From Labrenzia sp. VG12 (GTDB lineage: Bacteria; Pseudomonadota; Alphaproteobacteria; Rhizobiales; Stappiaceae), in the NCBI RefSeq assembly GCF_002237595.1, contig NZ_CP022529.1:620001-684000 (forward strand): a stretch of DNA of 64,000 nucleotides. The letters run 5' to 3'. Under the pieces are notes generated by a model, which worked only from the letters and a program-made list of their open reading frames with translations, was not told the DNA's origin and ran no database searches. The position numbers and the translations under genes are program-made. This document shows positions 1 to 8,483 of this stretch, piece after piece; positions within the stretch are counted from its first letter, which is position 1, and every line of letters begins with the position of its first letter.

Positions 1-1
1 C

Positions 2-148
2 GGCCGCCGGCTGGAGGCGCTCAAGGCCAAGAACTGGTCTGAGGCCGACGAGATCCGCAATGAACTGACCTCTCAGGGAATCCTGCTAAAGGATTCAAAA
101 GACTCGGCAACCGGCGAGCGCGTGACCACCTGGGAGGTCAAGCGGTGA
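2..148 (+). CDS. cysS: Cysteinyl-tRNA synthetase, C-terminal fragment
   Basis: Only the last 48 codons are present; the gene enters from the left edge in frame 2 and stops with TGA at 146-148. The fragment contains ALKAKNWSEADEIRNEL followed by a short tail ending in TWEVKR. This matches the C-terminal helical region of bacterial CysRS, where a 'K-x-(W/F)-x-x-(A/S)-D-x-I-R' helix precedes a GI-L-x-D segment. CysRS charges tRNA-Cys in the cytoplasm. The assignment rests on this short tail alone, so the family is likely but the catalytic part cannot be inspected. Confidence 0.8.
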   Translation, partial: GRRLEALKAKNWSEADEIRNELTSQGILLKDSKDSATGERVTTWEVKR

Positions 149-175
149 GGATTGTGCCGGCGGACGCCCAAGGTA

Positions 176-225
176 CCCCCCTCTGTCCCTTTCAGGGACA
201 TCTCCCCCGCAAGGGGGGAGAGGGG
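176..225 (+). repeat. Palindromic intergenic repeat, copy A
   Basis: About 50 bp made of two adjacent hairpins: TGTCCC/GGGACA with a short loop (185-200) and TCTCCCCC/GGGGGGAGA around GCAA (201-221). The same composite occurs inverted at 339-390, so the two copies face each other across about 110 bp. The form (short GC-rich palindromes between genes) is that of dispersed intergenic repeats of Hyphomicrobiales. No coding capacity is claimed. Confidence 0.75.
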
Positions 226-338
226 TGGTTGCCGTGCTGTCTTGCCAATGACCTGTCTAGCAGTGTTCGCGCCTTAGCGGATCTGGAGGTTTGCTTCGTC
301 GAAAGCGAGCAACTTGATGCGAGAGAAATGCCGCTTGC

Positions 339-390
339 TCCCTTCTCCCCCTTGCGGGGGAGATGTCCGCCGTTGCGGACAGAAGGGGGG
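339..390 (-). repeat. Palindromic intergenic repeat, copy B (inverted)
   Basis: Reverse-complement copy of the 176-225 element: CTTCTCCCCC/GGGGGAGA (343-364) followed by TGTCCGCC..GCGGACA (364-381) and a G-run. It differs from copy A in the loop and arm of the TGTCC hairpin with compensating changes (TGTCCG/CGGACA instead of TGTCCC/GGGACA), so the pairing is kept. It ends about 53 bp before the start codon of the DUF559 gene. Confidence 0.75.
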
Positions 391-443
391 ATGCAACCTT
401 TGTAGAGCATACAGACCTCGAGCCTTCCTGGCGGATTTACTCA

Positions 444-812
444 ATGCCTCATCGTCAAATCTCAAGAGGCCTCAGGGCAAACGCGAGAACGCTTCGTTCG
501 AACATGACCGATGCCGAGAAAAAACTTTGGCACGTTTTGCGCGCGCATCGGCTTGAGGGCATTCCGTTTCGGCGTCAGATGCCAATTGAAGGCTACATCG
601 TTGACTTTGCTGCGCCGTCCTATCGATTGATCGTTGACCTGGACGGTTCACAGCATGCTGAAACCCCGGACGTGAAGCGTGATCAGGAAAGAGATCTTGT
701 TCTTAGCTCACAAGGCTGGACGGTCCTCCGTTTCTGGAATTCGGACGTCCTGACAAATCTCGACGGCGTCTGCCGGAAAATTCTTGAAACTTGTGGCAAG
801 GAGCATTGCTGA
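444..812 (+). CDS. DUF559 domain protein (Vsr/restriction-endonuclease-like fold)
   Basis: A 122-residue protein starting at ATG 444; the open frame continues upstream to 363 but would run through the palindromic repeat, so the internal Met is preferred. The family signature is visible in order: ARTLRSNMTDAEKKLWHVLR, then FRRQMPIEGYIVDFAAP, LIVDLDGSQH, and a terminal GWTVLRFWNSDVL. DUF559 proteins share the very-short-patch-repair/PD-(D/E)xK-like fold; the D of VDF, the D-x-D of the LDG strand and the final W-x-x-x-R-F-W are where catalytic residues would lie. Function is not established for the family. Its stop overlaps the next start by one base (TGATG), suggesting translational coupling with the GFA gene. 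The adjoining inverted palindromes suggest an accessory, possibly mobile, origin. Confidence 0.8.
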   Translation: MPHRQISRGLRANARTLRSNMTDAEKKLWHVLRAHRLEGIPFRRQMPIEGYIVDFAAPSYRLIVDLDGSQHAETPDVKRDQERDLVLSSQGWTVLRFWNSDVLTNLDGVCRKILETCGKEHC

Positions 813-1318
813 TGGCTGAAGGTGCTGAACATCACGCGGGCGGTTGCCAGTGCGGCGCGGTGCGGTTCAAGGTCACCGGGGCCTTGGGTAAGGCTTCCAT
901 CTGCCATTGCCGCATGTGCCAGAAGGCCTTTGGCGGGTTCTATGCACCCCTGGTCAGCATTCGTGACGAGGCCGAACTCACCTGGACACGCGGTGAACCG
1001 AAACGTTTCCGGAGCTCCAACGTGGTTGCCCGCGGGTTTTGCGAGGCCTGTGGCACACCGCTCACCTATGAAGCCCCTGATGGTGTCGCCATTGCCATCG
1101 GCGCTTTTGACAATCCGGCCGGTATCGCGCCGGTGATCCAGTATGGCGTGGAAGGCAAACTGCCCTACACCGACCACATGGCCGATATCCCCGCCCGTCT
1201 GACGGAAGAGGATGTCGAGACCGCAGCCTTCCTCGCGAGCATCGTCTCGAACCAGCATCCCGACCACGACACAGACACCTGGTCGCCGGTCAAGCCCGAC
1301 GAAAACCAGAACGGCTAA
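812..1318 (+). CDS. GFA-family zinc-binding protein (Mss4-like fold)
   Basis: A 168-residue cytoplasmic protein. Zinc-binding cysteines appear as GGCQCGAV near the N-terminus, CHCRMCQKAFGG about residues 31-42, and FCEACGTPLTYE about residues 71-82, the arrangement of the GFA (glutathione-dependent formaldehyde-activating enzyme) family. Most GFA-domain proteins have no proven activity, so formaldehyde chemistry is not claimed. The start ATG at 812 overlaps the DUF559 stop; an in-frame start at 791 is less likely because it lies inside that gene. Confidence 0.85.
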   Translation: MAEGAEHHAGGCQCGAVRFKVTGALGKASICHCRMCQKAFGGFYAPLVSIRDEAELTWTRGEPKRFRSSNVVARGFCEACGTPLTYEAPDGVAIAIGAFDNPAGIAPVIQYGVEGKLPYTDHMADIPARLTEEDVETAAFLASIVSNQHPDHDTDTWSPVKPDENQNG

Positions 1319-1353
1319 ACAAAAAAGACAACGCGCGACCCCAGGAAACGCCC

Positions 1354-2949
1354 ATGACCAAGGAACGCCTCTATCTCTTCGACACAACCCTGCGCGACGG
1401 TGCGCAGACAAGCGGTGTCGACTTTTCGGTGAACGAAAAGACCGTCATTGCCGAGCTGCTGGAACGTCTGGGCGTCGATTACATCGAGGGCGGTTACCCC
1501 GGCGCCAATCCGACCGATACGGAGTTTTTCGGCGAAAAGCGCACCGAGACGGCGACCTTTACCGCATTTGGCATGACCAAACGGGCCGGCCGGTCGGCGG
1601 CCAATGATCCGGGGTTGCAGCAGATCCTGTCTTCCAGCGCGGATGCCTGCTGTTTCGTTGCCAAGGCCTGGGACTATCATGTCCGCGTCGCGCTGGGCTG
1701 CAGCAACGAGGAAAATCTCGATTCGATCTATGAAACCGTGATCGCTGCGGTCAATGCCGGCAAGGAAGCCATGATCGACTGCGAGCATTTCTTCGACGGT
1801 TTCAAGGCCAATCCGGATTACGCCCTCGATTGTGCCCGAACCGCCTATCATGCCGGCGCCCGCTGGATTGTCCTGTGCGACACCAATGGCGGCACCTTGC
1901 CGGACGAGATCTTCGATATCGTGACCAAGGTCCAGGACGTGGTGCCGGGCTCTCACCTGGGCATTCACACCCATGACGACACCGGCCACGCGGTTGCCAA
2001 TTCCCTGGCTGCGGTCGATGCCGGTGTACGCCAGGTCCAGGGCACTTTGAACGGGCTTGGAGAGCGGTGTGGCAACGCCAACCTGATCACCCTGATCCCG
2101 ACCCTGAAACTGAAACCTGCCTTTTCCGACCGTTTGGAGATCGGCGTCAGTGATGACCAGCTGAAGGCGATCACGTCAATTTCGCATGCCTTTGACGAGA
2201 TCCTGAACCGGTCCCCGGACCGGCAGGCGCCCTATGTCGGCGAAACCGCCTTTGCCACCAAGGCCGGCATTCATGCTTCGGCGATCCTGAAGGATCCGCA
2301 GACCTATGAACACGTGACACCGGAAAGCGTCGGCAATGCGCGCCGCGTTCTGGTCTCGGATCAGGCCGGCAAGAGCAACCTCCTGGGAGAACTCAGCCGG
2401 GTCGGTATCGAAGTCGACAAAAGCGACCCGAGGCTTGACCGCTTGCTCGCCAAGGTCAAGGAGCGGGAAGCGGATGGCTATGCCTATGAGGCGGCTGATG
2501 CGTCTTTCGAGTTGCTGGCGCGCCGCGAGCTGGGCGAAGTGCCGCGCTATTTCGATGTCAATTCCTTCAGGGTGATGGTGGAGCGTCGTTTCAATGCCAT
2601 CGGCGATCTGATCACCGTGTCGGAAGCCGTGGTCAAGGTCGACATTGATGGTGAAACGCGCATGTCGGTCGCAGAGGGCAACGGCCCGGTCAACGCGCTC
2701 GACATGGCTCTCAGGAAGGACCTCGGCAAGTACCAGTCGGCGATCGAGGGGCTCGAACTGATTGACTACAAGGTGCGAATCCTGAACGGTGGCACGGGCG
2801 CTGTCACGCGCGTCCTGATCGAAAGCCACGACACCAAGAACCATCGTCGCTGGTTCACGATCGGGGTCTCCTCAAACATCGTCGACGCCTCATTCCAGGC
2901 CCTCGTCGATTCCATCACATTCGCGCTTTTGAAGGCTGACGCGGTCTGA
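1354..2949 (+). CDS. cimA: Citramalate synthase
   Basis: A 531-residue enzyme of the isopropylmalate/homocitrate synthase family. It condenses pyruvate with acetyl-CoA to (R)-citramalate, a threonine-independent route to 2-oxobutyrate and isoleucine. The N-terminal TIM barrel shows DTTLRDG at residues 10-16, EGGYPGANPTD near 50, and the metal-binding HTHDD near 205. The C-terminal half (about 390-525) is the LeuA-type regulatory dimer domain, usually the site of feedback inhibition. The combination of 'DGAQTSGVDFSVNEK' and the length of about 530 separates CimA from LeuA and NifV. It stands 39 bp upstream of rarD on the same strand. Confidence 0.92.
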   Translation: MTKERLYLFDTTLRDGAQTSGVDFSVNEKTVIAELLERLGVDYIEGGYPGANPTDTEFFGEKRTETATFTAFGMTKRAGRSAANDPGLQQILSSSADACCFVAKAWDYHVRVALGCSNEENLDSIYETVIAAVNAGKEAMIDCEHFFDGFKANPDYALDCARTAYHAGARWIVLCDTNGGTLPDEIFDIVTKVQDVVPGSHLGIHTHDDTGHAVANSLAAVDAGVRQVQGTLNGLGERCGNANLITLIPTLKLKPAFSDRLEIGVSDDQLKAITSISHAFDEILNRSPDRQAPYVGETAFATKAGIHASAILKDPQTYEHVTPESVGNARRVLVSDQAGKSNLLGELSRVGIEVDKSDPRLDRLLAKVKEREADGYAYEAADASFELLARRELGEVPRYFDVNSFRVMVERRFNAIGDLITVSEAVVKVDIDGETRMSVAEGNGPVNALDMALRKDLGKYQSAIEGLELIDYKVRILNGGTGAVTRVLIESHDTKNHRRWFTIGVSSNIVDASFQALVDSITFALLKADAV

Positions 2950-2988
2950 ACGGACTGCGGCAACACTTCGCGCCAGAAAGGCTTTTTC

Positions 2989-3924
2989 ATGTCGCAGACG
3001 GGCACCGAGACCGAGGCGCAGGCCGAGTTCCGTCAGGGGTTGATGTTCGGGCTTGCCGCCTATGGCATGTGGGGCTTCTTCCCGGCCTATTACAAACTCA
3101 CCGACACGATTTCAGCTGATCTCGTGGTGTCGCACCGTATCTTGTGGTCCGTCCTGTTTGTCGGCCTGTTTTTGTATCTGCGCGGCCGCTGGCCGGAAGT
3201 CCGGGAGGTTTTCCGACAGCCGAAAGTGCTCAAGGGTCTTGCGGCGTCTGCCTCGTTCATTGCCGTCAACTGGCTGGTGTTCGTCTGGGCCATTGCCAAT
3301 GACCAGGTGCTTGACGTTTCGCTCGGCTATTTCATCAACCCGCTGGTCAGCATCGTGGTTGGTCTCGTGGTGCTGCATGAACGGTTGTCGATCGGGCAGG
3401 GGGCCGCCGTTGCCATTGCTGCCCTTGCCGTGGTTCTGCAGGCGGTGCTGGCTGGCGGTCTGCCCTGGGTGTCGCTGGTTCTGGCCTTTTCCTTCGCCGG
3501 ATACGGCTATGTGCGCAAGGTGACGCCGGTCAAGGCGACGCCGGGTCTCTTTGTCGAAACCCTGCTGCTGTTTCCGCTTGCGGTGGGCTATGTGCTGTTG
3601 AGCCTGAGCTGGGGTGAGGATGCCCTGGTTCTGAACGACCTGCCCGTATTGGTGGCTCTTGCCGGGACCGGGATCGTGACGGCTCTGCCATTGATCTGCT
3701 TTTCCTCGGCAGCCCGCCGTCTGCCGCTCTTCATGATCGGACTGATGCAGTATATCGCGCCATCCATCCACTTCCTGATGGCGGTCTATGTCTGGGGAGA
3801 GCCGCTCGATCAGACCAAGTTGATGACCTTCCTGATGATCTGGGGTGCCCTGGTGGTCTTCACCTATGACAGCTGGCGACGCTATCGCCGCCAGGCGCGT
3901 GCTCAGCCGGTTGCGACCAGCTGA
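2989..3924 (+). CDS. rarD: RarD, EamA-family inner-membrane transporter
   Basis: A 311-residue very hydrophobic protein with about ten membrane segments and two EamA repeats. Diagnostic stretches include GLAAYGMWGFFPAYYKL near residue 22, VSHRILWS near 48, and ALPLICFSSAARRLPL near 228, all typical of RarD (named for chloramphenicol sensitivity; the physiological substrate is unknown). Its last 22 bp overlap, tail to tail, the end of the response-regulator gene on the other strand. Confidence 0.9.
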   Translation: MSQTGTETEAQAEFRQGLMFGLAAYGMWGFFPAYYKLTDTISADLVVSHRILWSVLFVGLFLYLRGRWPEVREVFRQPKVLKGLAASASFIAVNWLVFVWAIANDQVLDVSLGYFINPLVSIVVGLVVLHERLSIGQGAAVAIAALAVVLQAVLAGGLPWVSLVLAFSFAGYGYVRKVTPVKATPGLFVETLLLFPLAVGYVLLSLSWGEDALVLNDLPVLVALAGTGIVTALPLICFSSAARRLPLFMIGLMQYIAPSIHFLMAVYVWGEPLDQTKLMTFLMIWGALVVFTYDSWRRYRRQARAQPVATS

Positions 3925-5156
3925 CCGCGCCCGGTGCGCTTGGCAGTATAGAGCCTGTGATCGGCCACTTTGAGGGCTTCTCCAAACTGTCCCGGTTCAA
4001 GCTCGGCAACGCCGATACTGGTCCGCATGAGGTGTTCTTCACCGTCATGGCGCACCGGCGAAGTCTGAATTGAATCCAGCAGTCCCTGCAGTGCCTCGAC
4101 GACTTCCTCTTCGCTGCGGTCGCAGAAAACGACACAAAACTCGTCGCCGCCAAGACGGGCAACCACATCGTTGCCCCTGGAGAGCTTTTTCAGGTGCTGC
4201 GCAAAGCTCGTCAGCACGGCATCGCCGAAGTCATGGCCGAGCGTATCGTTGATGCCCTTGAAGGAATCGAGATCCATCAGGGCAAGCCAGTGCTTGTTGT
4301 TCTCGCTCGCCTGCCACTTCTTGATGCCCTTGGTGACCTCGTCGAGAAGAAAGCGGCGATTGTAGAGCCCGGTCAGAGCGTCCTGCATCGCCATATTGTT
4401 CAGTTCCTCGATGCGGTAAATGTAATCGAGGTTCTGTGAGACCCGCAGCAGCAGCTCTTCCGGTGAACAGTTCTTGTCGACAAAGTCGGCGGCACCGTAT
4501 TTCAGGAACCGCACCCGGTTGTCGGAATTGGCGAAGGAGGACATGCCGATGACACCGACCTTCTCCGGGTCATGCACCCGCCGAACGGCTTTCAGGAAGG
4601 CAAAGCCGTCCTTGTCCGGCATGAAGTAATCCGCCAGAACCAGCTTGATGTCCTTGTGATCCTTCAGCGTTTGAAGCGCTTCGTCCGTGGAACCGGCCTG
4701 GTAGACCTTGTAGAGGTGCTTCGAAACGATCCGCGAGATGGCATCGCGTTCGACGCCTGAATCGTCGAGGACCAGAATGCCGATCTTGGGGTTCTGCGCC
4801 AGTTTGCGGATCAGCTCCGCCACATAGTTCAGGCTGCCCGGGCTGTCTTTCAGAACGTAGTCGATGACGCCCTTTTCCAGCATCTTGCTGCGGGTCTTGG
4901 CATCGAACCGGCTGGTGAAGACGATGGTGGGAATCTTGAACTGGTCGCACAGATCGACAATCTCGCCGTCAGGTGCATCCGGCAGGGTCAGGTCGACCAA
5001 GGCAAGGTCCGGCTCCCCGATCGGCAGGTTCAGGCAGTTTTCCGCTTCCTCATAGTTGCGTGCAACCATGATCTGATGTCGGCCGACTTCATGCAGTTTT
5101 TTGACGATCGCCTTTTCAAAAAACGACGCGTCTTCAACCAAAAGGGTAGTTTGCAT
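3903..5156 (-). CDS. PleD-like response regulator: REC-REC-GGDEF diguanylate cyclase
   Basis: A 417-residue cytoplasmic regulator predicted to make cyclic di-GMP. REC1 (about 1-120) has acidic E8/D9, phosphoacceptor D55 in LALVDLTLPD and K103. REC2 (about 124-242) has DD at 131-132, D176 in LADYFMPDKDG and K228. The GGDEF domain (about 255-417) has the intact GGDEF at 336-340 and a product-inhibition RxxD (RGND, 327-330) exactly five residues before it, so it should be active and feedback-controlled. REC-REC-GGDEF is the PleD layout, but PleD is normally paired with divK and no such gene is adjacent. The stop overlaps rarD by 22 bp on the opposite strand. Confidence 0.9.
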   Translation of the reverse strand: MQTTLLVEDASFFEKAIVKKLHEVGRHQIMVARNYEEAENCLNLPIGEPDLALVDLTLPDAPDGEIVDLCDQFKIPTIVFTSRFDAKTRSKMLEKGVIDYVLKDSPGSLNYVAELIRKLAQNPKIGILVLDDSGVERDAISRIVSKHLYKVYQAGSTDEALQTLKDHKDIKLVLADYFMPDKDGFAFLKAVRRVHDPEKVGVIGMSSFANSDNRVRFLKYGAADFVDKNCSPEELLLRVSQNLDYIYRIEELNNMAMQDALTGLYNRRFLLDEVTKGIKKWQASENNKHWLALMDLDSFKGINDTLGHDFGDAVLTSFAQHLKKLSRGNDVVARLGGDEFCVVFCDRSEEEVVEALQGLLDSIQTSPVRHDGEEHLMRTSIGVAELEPGQFGEALKVADHRLYTAKRTGRGQLVATG

Positions 5157-5282
5157 GGAGCATGCCTGTTCTTGCGGTATTTGTCCTGACCGTACTATCC
5201 AATTCTGACAACTTCAATTTGGTTAAAGATAATAATTCACAGCTTCGGGCCGGAATCCGAAACTCATTTTTCTTGCAGCTGC

Positions 5283-5900
5283 TTAGAGTTTGTCTACCGA
5301 GGCCAGTTCCCCTGCGGAAGTAGTCGGTGCGCCGGACGTTGCCTTGCGCAGCATTGGCAGGATCTCGTCCACATTGCGGGCGACCAGATAGGGAACTTCG
5401 GTGTCCGGGCGGATGTAACCCTGCGCACGCATGTGGTCGAGCAGTTCCAGAAGCGGCGACCAGAAGCCGTTGATATTGGCGAGGACAACGGGTTTTCGGT
5501 GCTGGCCGAGCTGGGCCCAGGTCATCATTTCCACCGCTTCTTCCAGCGTGCCGATGCCCCCCGGCAGGGCAATAAAGGCGTCGGCGCGCTGAAACATCAG
5601 GTGCTTGCGCTCATGCATGTCGTCGGTGATGACGAGGTCCTCGAGCGTCTCCAGCATGACTTCCCGTTTTTCCAGGAAACGCGGAATGATTCCCGTGACC
5701 TTGCCGCCTGCTTCCAGGGCGGCATTGGCAACGGTGCCCATGAGGCCGACGGAGCCGCCGCCATAGACAAGGCGAAGCCCCGCCTCGGCGATGAGCTGGC
5801 CAAGCCTGGTGGCGGCAGCCTCGTGAGACTGGTCCGAGCCAAAGCTGGAGCCGCAATAGACACAGACGCTTGTGAGTTGTTTTTGAGAAACCGTATTCAT
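5283..5900 (-). CDS. LOG-family protein (TIGR00730 Rossmann fold)
   Basis: A 205-residue protein from ATG 5900; a longer frame to 6050 exists, but the extra residues look non-conserved and family length is about 190-200. The LOG motifs are clear: GGGSVGLMG at residues 47-55, and PGGIGTLEE at 113-121, with ERKH at 97-100. Members hydrolyse the N-glycosidic bond of nucleoside 5'-monophosphates (cytokinin-riboside-monophosphate phosphoribohydrolase type). In bacteria the physiological substrate is mostly unproven. It is upstream of the GGDEF gene on the same strand and divergent from the LysM gene. Confidence 0.88.
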   Translation of the reverse strand: MNTVSQKQLTSVCVYCGSSFGSDQSHEAAATRLGQLIAEAGLRLVYGGGSVGLMGTVANAALEAGGKVTGIIPRFLEKREVMLETLEDLVITDDMHERKHLMFQRADAFIALPGGIGTLEEAVEMMTWAQLGQHRKPVVLANINGFWSPLLELLDHMRAQGYIRPDTEVPYLVARNVDEILPMLRKATSGAPTTSAGELASVDKL

Positions 5901-6152
5901 GACGCAAAGGTGTGGCATTGAGATCGCCTGAAGGTCAAGCATTCTGTTTGAATGCCATTGGCCCTTAAGCGGGTTTTCTTGCCGCGCCCTGAAAAGAAAG
6001 CTATGCATGGGCAAGATCGGAATTTGTGTCAGCGGCATTTCAGGCAGCACCAGCGACCGTTTGATCGGAACCGCGGTCGTCGTCCAATGCGAAGCGGCAC
6101 AGGGGAACAGGAAAAACGAGCGCGGCAGGGGCGCTCTCCGGCAGGAAAATCA

Positions 6153-7916
6153 ATGAACAAGAAAACACTCGTCTGGACTTTGATCGTGGCTGTGCCGGTT
6201 GGGCTTGCTGCGCTGGCCACCGCCTTTATCTACCGGGACACCGGCAAGCTGCCCTTCCAGCAGGCGGCCGAAACGACAACAGCACCCGCAGGACCAACCG
6301 AAACCGGCCAGGTCGAAACCGCCGTATCCCCGCAGGACGCGAGCACTCCTGAAGAAACTGCGCAGTCTGAAACCGCGCCCGATCAGGATCAGAGCATCAA
6401 GGGACCGAGCTTTGACGTCGTCGGCGTGGAGCCCACTGGTGAGACGGTGGTCGCAGGCCGGTCGGATGCCGGTGCCATTGTTGCCCTGACTGCAAATGGC
6501 AAGGTGGTCGGCAAGAGCATTGCCAACGAGGCCGGGGAGTGGACCATCATCCTCGATGAGCCGCTCAAACCGGGCGACTATGACGTCGGTCTGGAAGTTC
6601 ATGACGAGGCGGGCGATCCGGTGGCAACGTCCGAAGAACGCCTGGCCGTATCGCTACCGGAAGGCGGCAAGGAACAGCCGCTGGTCGTCTTGAATTCGCC
6701 GGATGGTCCGTCCGACGTTCTGCAGAAACCGGAAACGGAACAGCAGGTCGCCGCGGTCCAGCCTGAGCAGGAGCCGCAACAGCAGGCCGCTGCTGAACCG
6801 ACAGCGCCGACCGGAGACGCAGCACCTCAGAACACGCAAGCAGCTTCTGCCCCGCAAGCGGATGACAGCCAGCAGCCTGAAACATCTGCCTCGCAACAGG
6901 CAAAGGCTGAACCGGCCGCTCCGGCGGCAGAGCAGGTCGCAGCAGCCTCGCAGGAAAGCCAGCCGGCATCGAGCGACCAGATCGCACCGGCTGCCCAGGC
7001 AGAGGCAGGCGAAGCGGAAACGGCGTCGGGTGACGCAGCTCAGGTTGCGGCAGCAGAAGGCACCGGCAACACCTCCCAGCCAGAGGCAACCGAAACGGCT
7101 GCCACAACGTCTTCGGATAATGGATCAGCACCTGCAGCCGCGGAACAGACGGCGGCCGCCGCGCAGACGCCGGAGACAGACGCTGGCGAAGAAACGCAAG
7201 TGGCGAGCCGGTCTGTCCAGCCATCCGAGCCGGCACAGTCCGAAGACCAACCGGCTGCTGCGGCGAGTGAACAACCGGCGTCTCAAGTGGAACAGGCTCC
7301 GGCCGACAATCAGCCGGTGGAGGCTACGGCGCCTGCTACGTTAGCGCCTCAGCCTGAGGCGGCGCCGGCAGAACCGACTGTTACGGTTGAGGCCGTCGAG
7401 TCGGAGACCGACAAGGTCTTTGTGGCCGGAACGGGTGAGCCGGGCTCCTCTGTTCGCGTCTATGTCGGCGACGAGTTCCAGGGCGAGGCCGAAGTCAATG
7501 CCAGCGGCAAGTGGCTGGTTCAGGGCACCAAGAACATTGCCGAGGGCAATGTTGAAGTGCGTGCCGACCTGATTGCGGAAGACGGCAATGCCGTGGATGC
7601 GCGGGCCGCCGTCACCTTCGAGAAGGAACAGGACAAGCAGATCGTTCTGACGAAGGTCGTCGCCAGCGGCGCCAGCGGCGATGCCGCGGGGCAGGGTGCG
7701 GAAGTCAAGAAGACCCTGCCGGTGGTGATCATCCGCAAGGGCGACAACCTCTGGCGCATTTCACGCCGTCTCTATGGGGAAGGGGTTCGCTACACGACCA
7801 TCTATCAGGCGAACCAGGACCAGATTCGTAATCCTGACCTGATCTATCCAGGTCAGGTGTTCCTGACACCGGAAGGCGATCTGAACTGGAAGCAGCCGGT
7901 CGAAAACAACGGCTAA
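6153..7916 (+). CDS. Membrane-anchored LysM protein with two Ig-like modules and a long A/Q/E/P-rich linker
   Basis: A 587-residue protein from ATG 6153 (MNKKTLVWTLIVAVPVG), chosen over the open frame to 5952 because the N-terminal membrane anchor (about 6-24) follows at once. Modules in order: Ig-like module 1 (about 86-169), a low-complexity Ala/Gln/Glu/Pro linker (about 170-410), Ig-like module 2 (about 410-495) and a C-terminal LysM domain (about 530-580; KGDNLWRISRRLYG and NPDLIYPGQVFLTP). The two Ig-like modules share a 'V-A-G-x-G/S-x-x-G-x-x-V-x-V' pattern and a GEW/GKW strand. It probably tethers the inner membrane to peptidoglycan. The order resembles the LysM proteins annotated generically in Rhizobiales; no enzymatic domain is visible. 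Confidence 0.8.
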   Translation: MNKKTLVWTLIVAVPVGLAALATAFIYRDTGKLPFQQAAETTTAPAGPTETGQVETAVSPQDASTPEETAQSETAPDQDQSIKGPSFDVVGVEPTGETVVAGRSDAGAIVALTANGKVVGKSIANEAGEWTIILDEPLKPGDYDVGLEVHDEAGDPVATSEERLAVSLPEGGKEQPLVVLNSPDGPSDVLQKPETEQQVAAVQPEQEPQQQAAAEPTAPTGDAAPQNTQAASAPQADDSQQPETSASQQAKAEPAAPAAEQVAAASQESQPASSDQIAPAAQAEAGEAETASGDAAQVAAAEGTGNTSQPEATETAATTSSDNGSAPAAAEQTAAAAQTPETDAGEETQVASRSVQPSEPAQSEDQPAAAASEQPASQVEQAPADNQPVEATAPATLAPQPEAAPAEPTVTVEAVESETDKVFVAGTGEPGSSVRVYVGDEFQGEAEVNASGKWLVQGTKNIAEGNVEVRADLIAEDGNAVDARAAVTFEKEQDKQIVLTKVVASGASGDAAGQGAEVKKTLPVVIIRKGDNLWRISRRLYGEGVRYTTIYQANQDQIRNPDLIYPGQVFLTPEGDLNWKQPVENNG

Positions 7917-7941
7917 ACCAGCCAGGCGGATGACAAAAAAC

Positions 7942-7976
7942 AAAGGCAGTGACCCCCGGGGTCTCTGCCTTTTCTC
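7942..7976 (+). terminator. Rho-independent terminator after the LysM gene
   Basis: AAAGGCAG-T-GACCCC / GGTC-T-CTGCCTTT forms a stem with one mismatch near the middle, followed by TTCTCTTT. It begins 25 bp after the LysM stop and precedes the arsR promoter region. Confidence 0.8.
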
Positions 7977-8000
7977 TTTGGCCCTTGTTTTTCGAAGTAC

Positions 8001-8020
8001 TCATCGCATATTTACGATGA
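8001..8020. promoter_or_regulatory. Candidate ArsR-family operator
   Basis: A 20-bp inverted repeat, TCATCG-N8-CGATGA, lies 31 bp upstream of the ArsR start codon. ArsR/SmtB dimers bind interrupted palindromes of this size near their own promoters, so autorepression is the simplest reading. The family-level logic is established; binding here is inferred. Confidence 0.55.
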
Positions 8021-8051
8021 AACAAATCGCTGTGAAGAGAAAGGCCACCGC

Positions 8052-8411
8052 ATGAGCGGGAGCGAGGCATCTGGGAAGACGGGTTGTCAGGGGACATCCG
8101 AATGCGTTGCAGCATGTGAAGAGCTGGCTGCTGTCTTTCGGGCCTTGGGCCACCCGGCGCGGCTTGCCATCGTCAAGCAACTGGCAACGCGCAAGGAGGC
8201 GTGCTGCGGTGAGATCGTCAATCACCTGCCGTTGGCGCAATCAACTGTTTCCCAGCATTTGCAGGTCCTCAAGGAGGCAGGCCTGTTGATGTGCGACACG
8301 CGCGGCCGGAATTGCCACTATCTGCTTAACCGGGAAAAACTCGACCAGGCGGAAACCCTGTCTCAGGGGTTCTGGCAAGCATTGCGGCCGGAGAACTCAG
8401 AAATGGCCTGA
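8052..8411 (+). CDS. ArsR/SmtB-family winged-helix repressor
   Basis: A 119-residue regulator. The winged helix-turn-helix spans about residues 25-95, with FRALGHPARLAIVKQLA and the recognition helix QSTVSQHLQVLKEAGL. It is rich in cysteine (C12, C18, C22, C51, C52, C81, C88), which suggests thiol or soft-metal sensing, but the cysteine spacing does not match the classic ELCVCDL arsenic box. It is followed after 72 bp by an Atm1-type exporter, a pairing that would fit metal or thiol-conjugate sensing. The ligand cannot be deduced from sequence alone. Confidence 0.85.
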   Translation: MSGSEASGKTGCQGTSECVAACEELAAVFRALGHPARLAIVKQLATRKEACCGEIVNHLPLAQSTVSQHLQVLKEAGLLMCDTRGRNCHYLLNREKLDQAETLSQGFWQALRPENSEMA

Positions 8412-8483
8412 AGCGGGCGGACCGCCGAAAAGCCGCACAATCAATAGCGAAACGGCCGCGCATCGGCGGCCTGGAGACATTGC

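Noticed and set aside
683..1411. 242-codon minus-strand frame across the GFA gene
   Set aside because: Antisense to the GFA gene, whose three cysteine motifs are clear on the plus strand.
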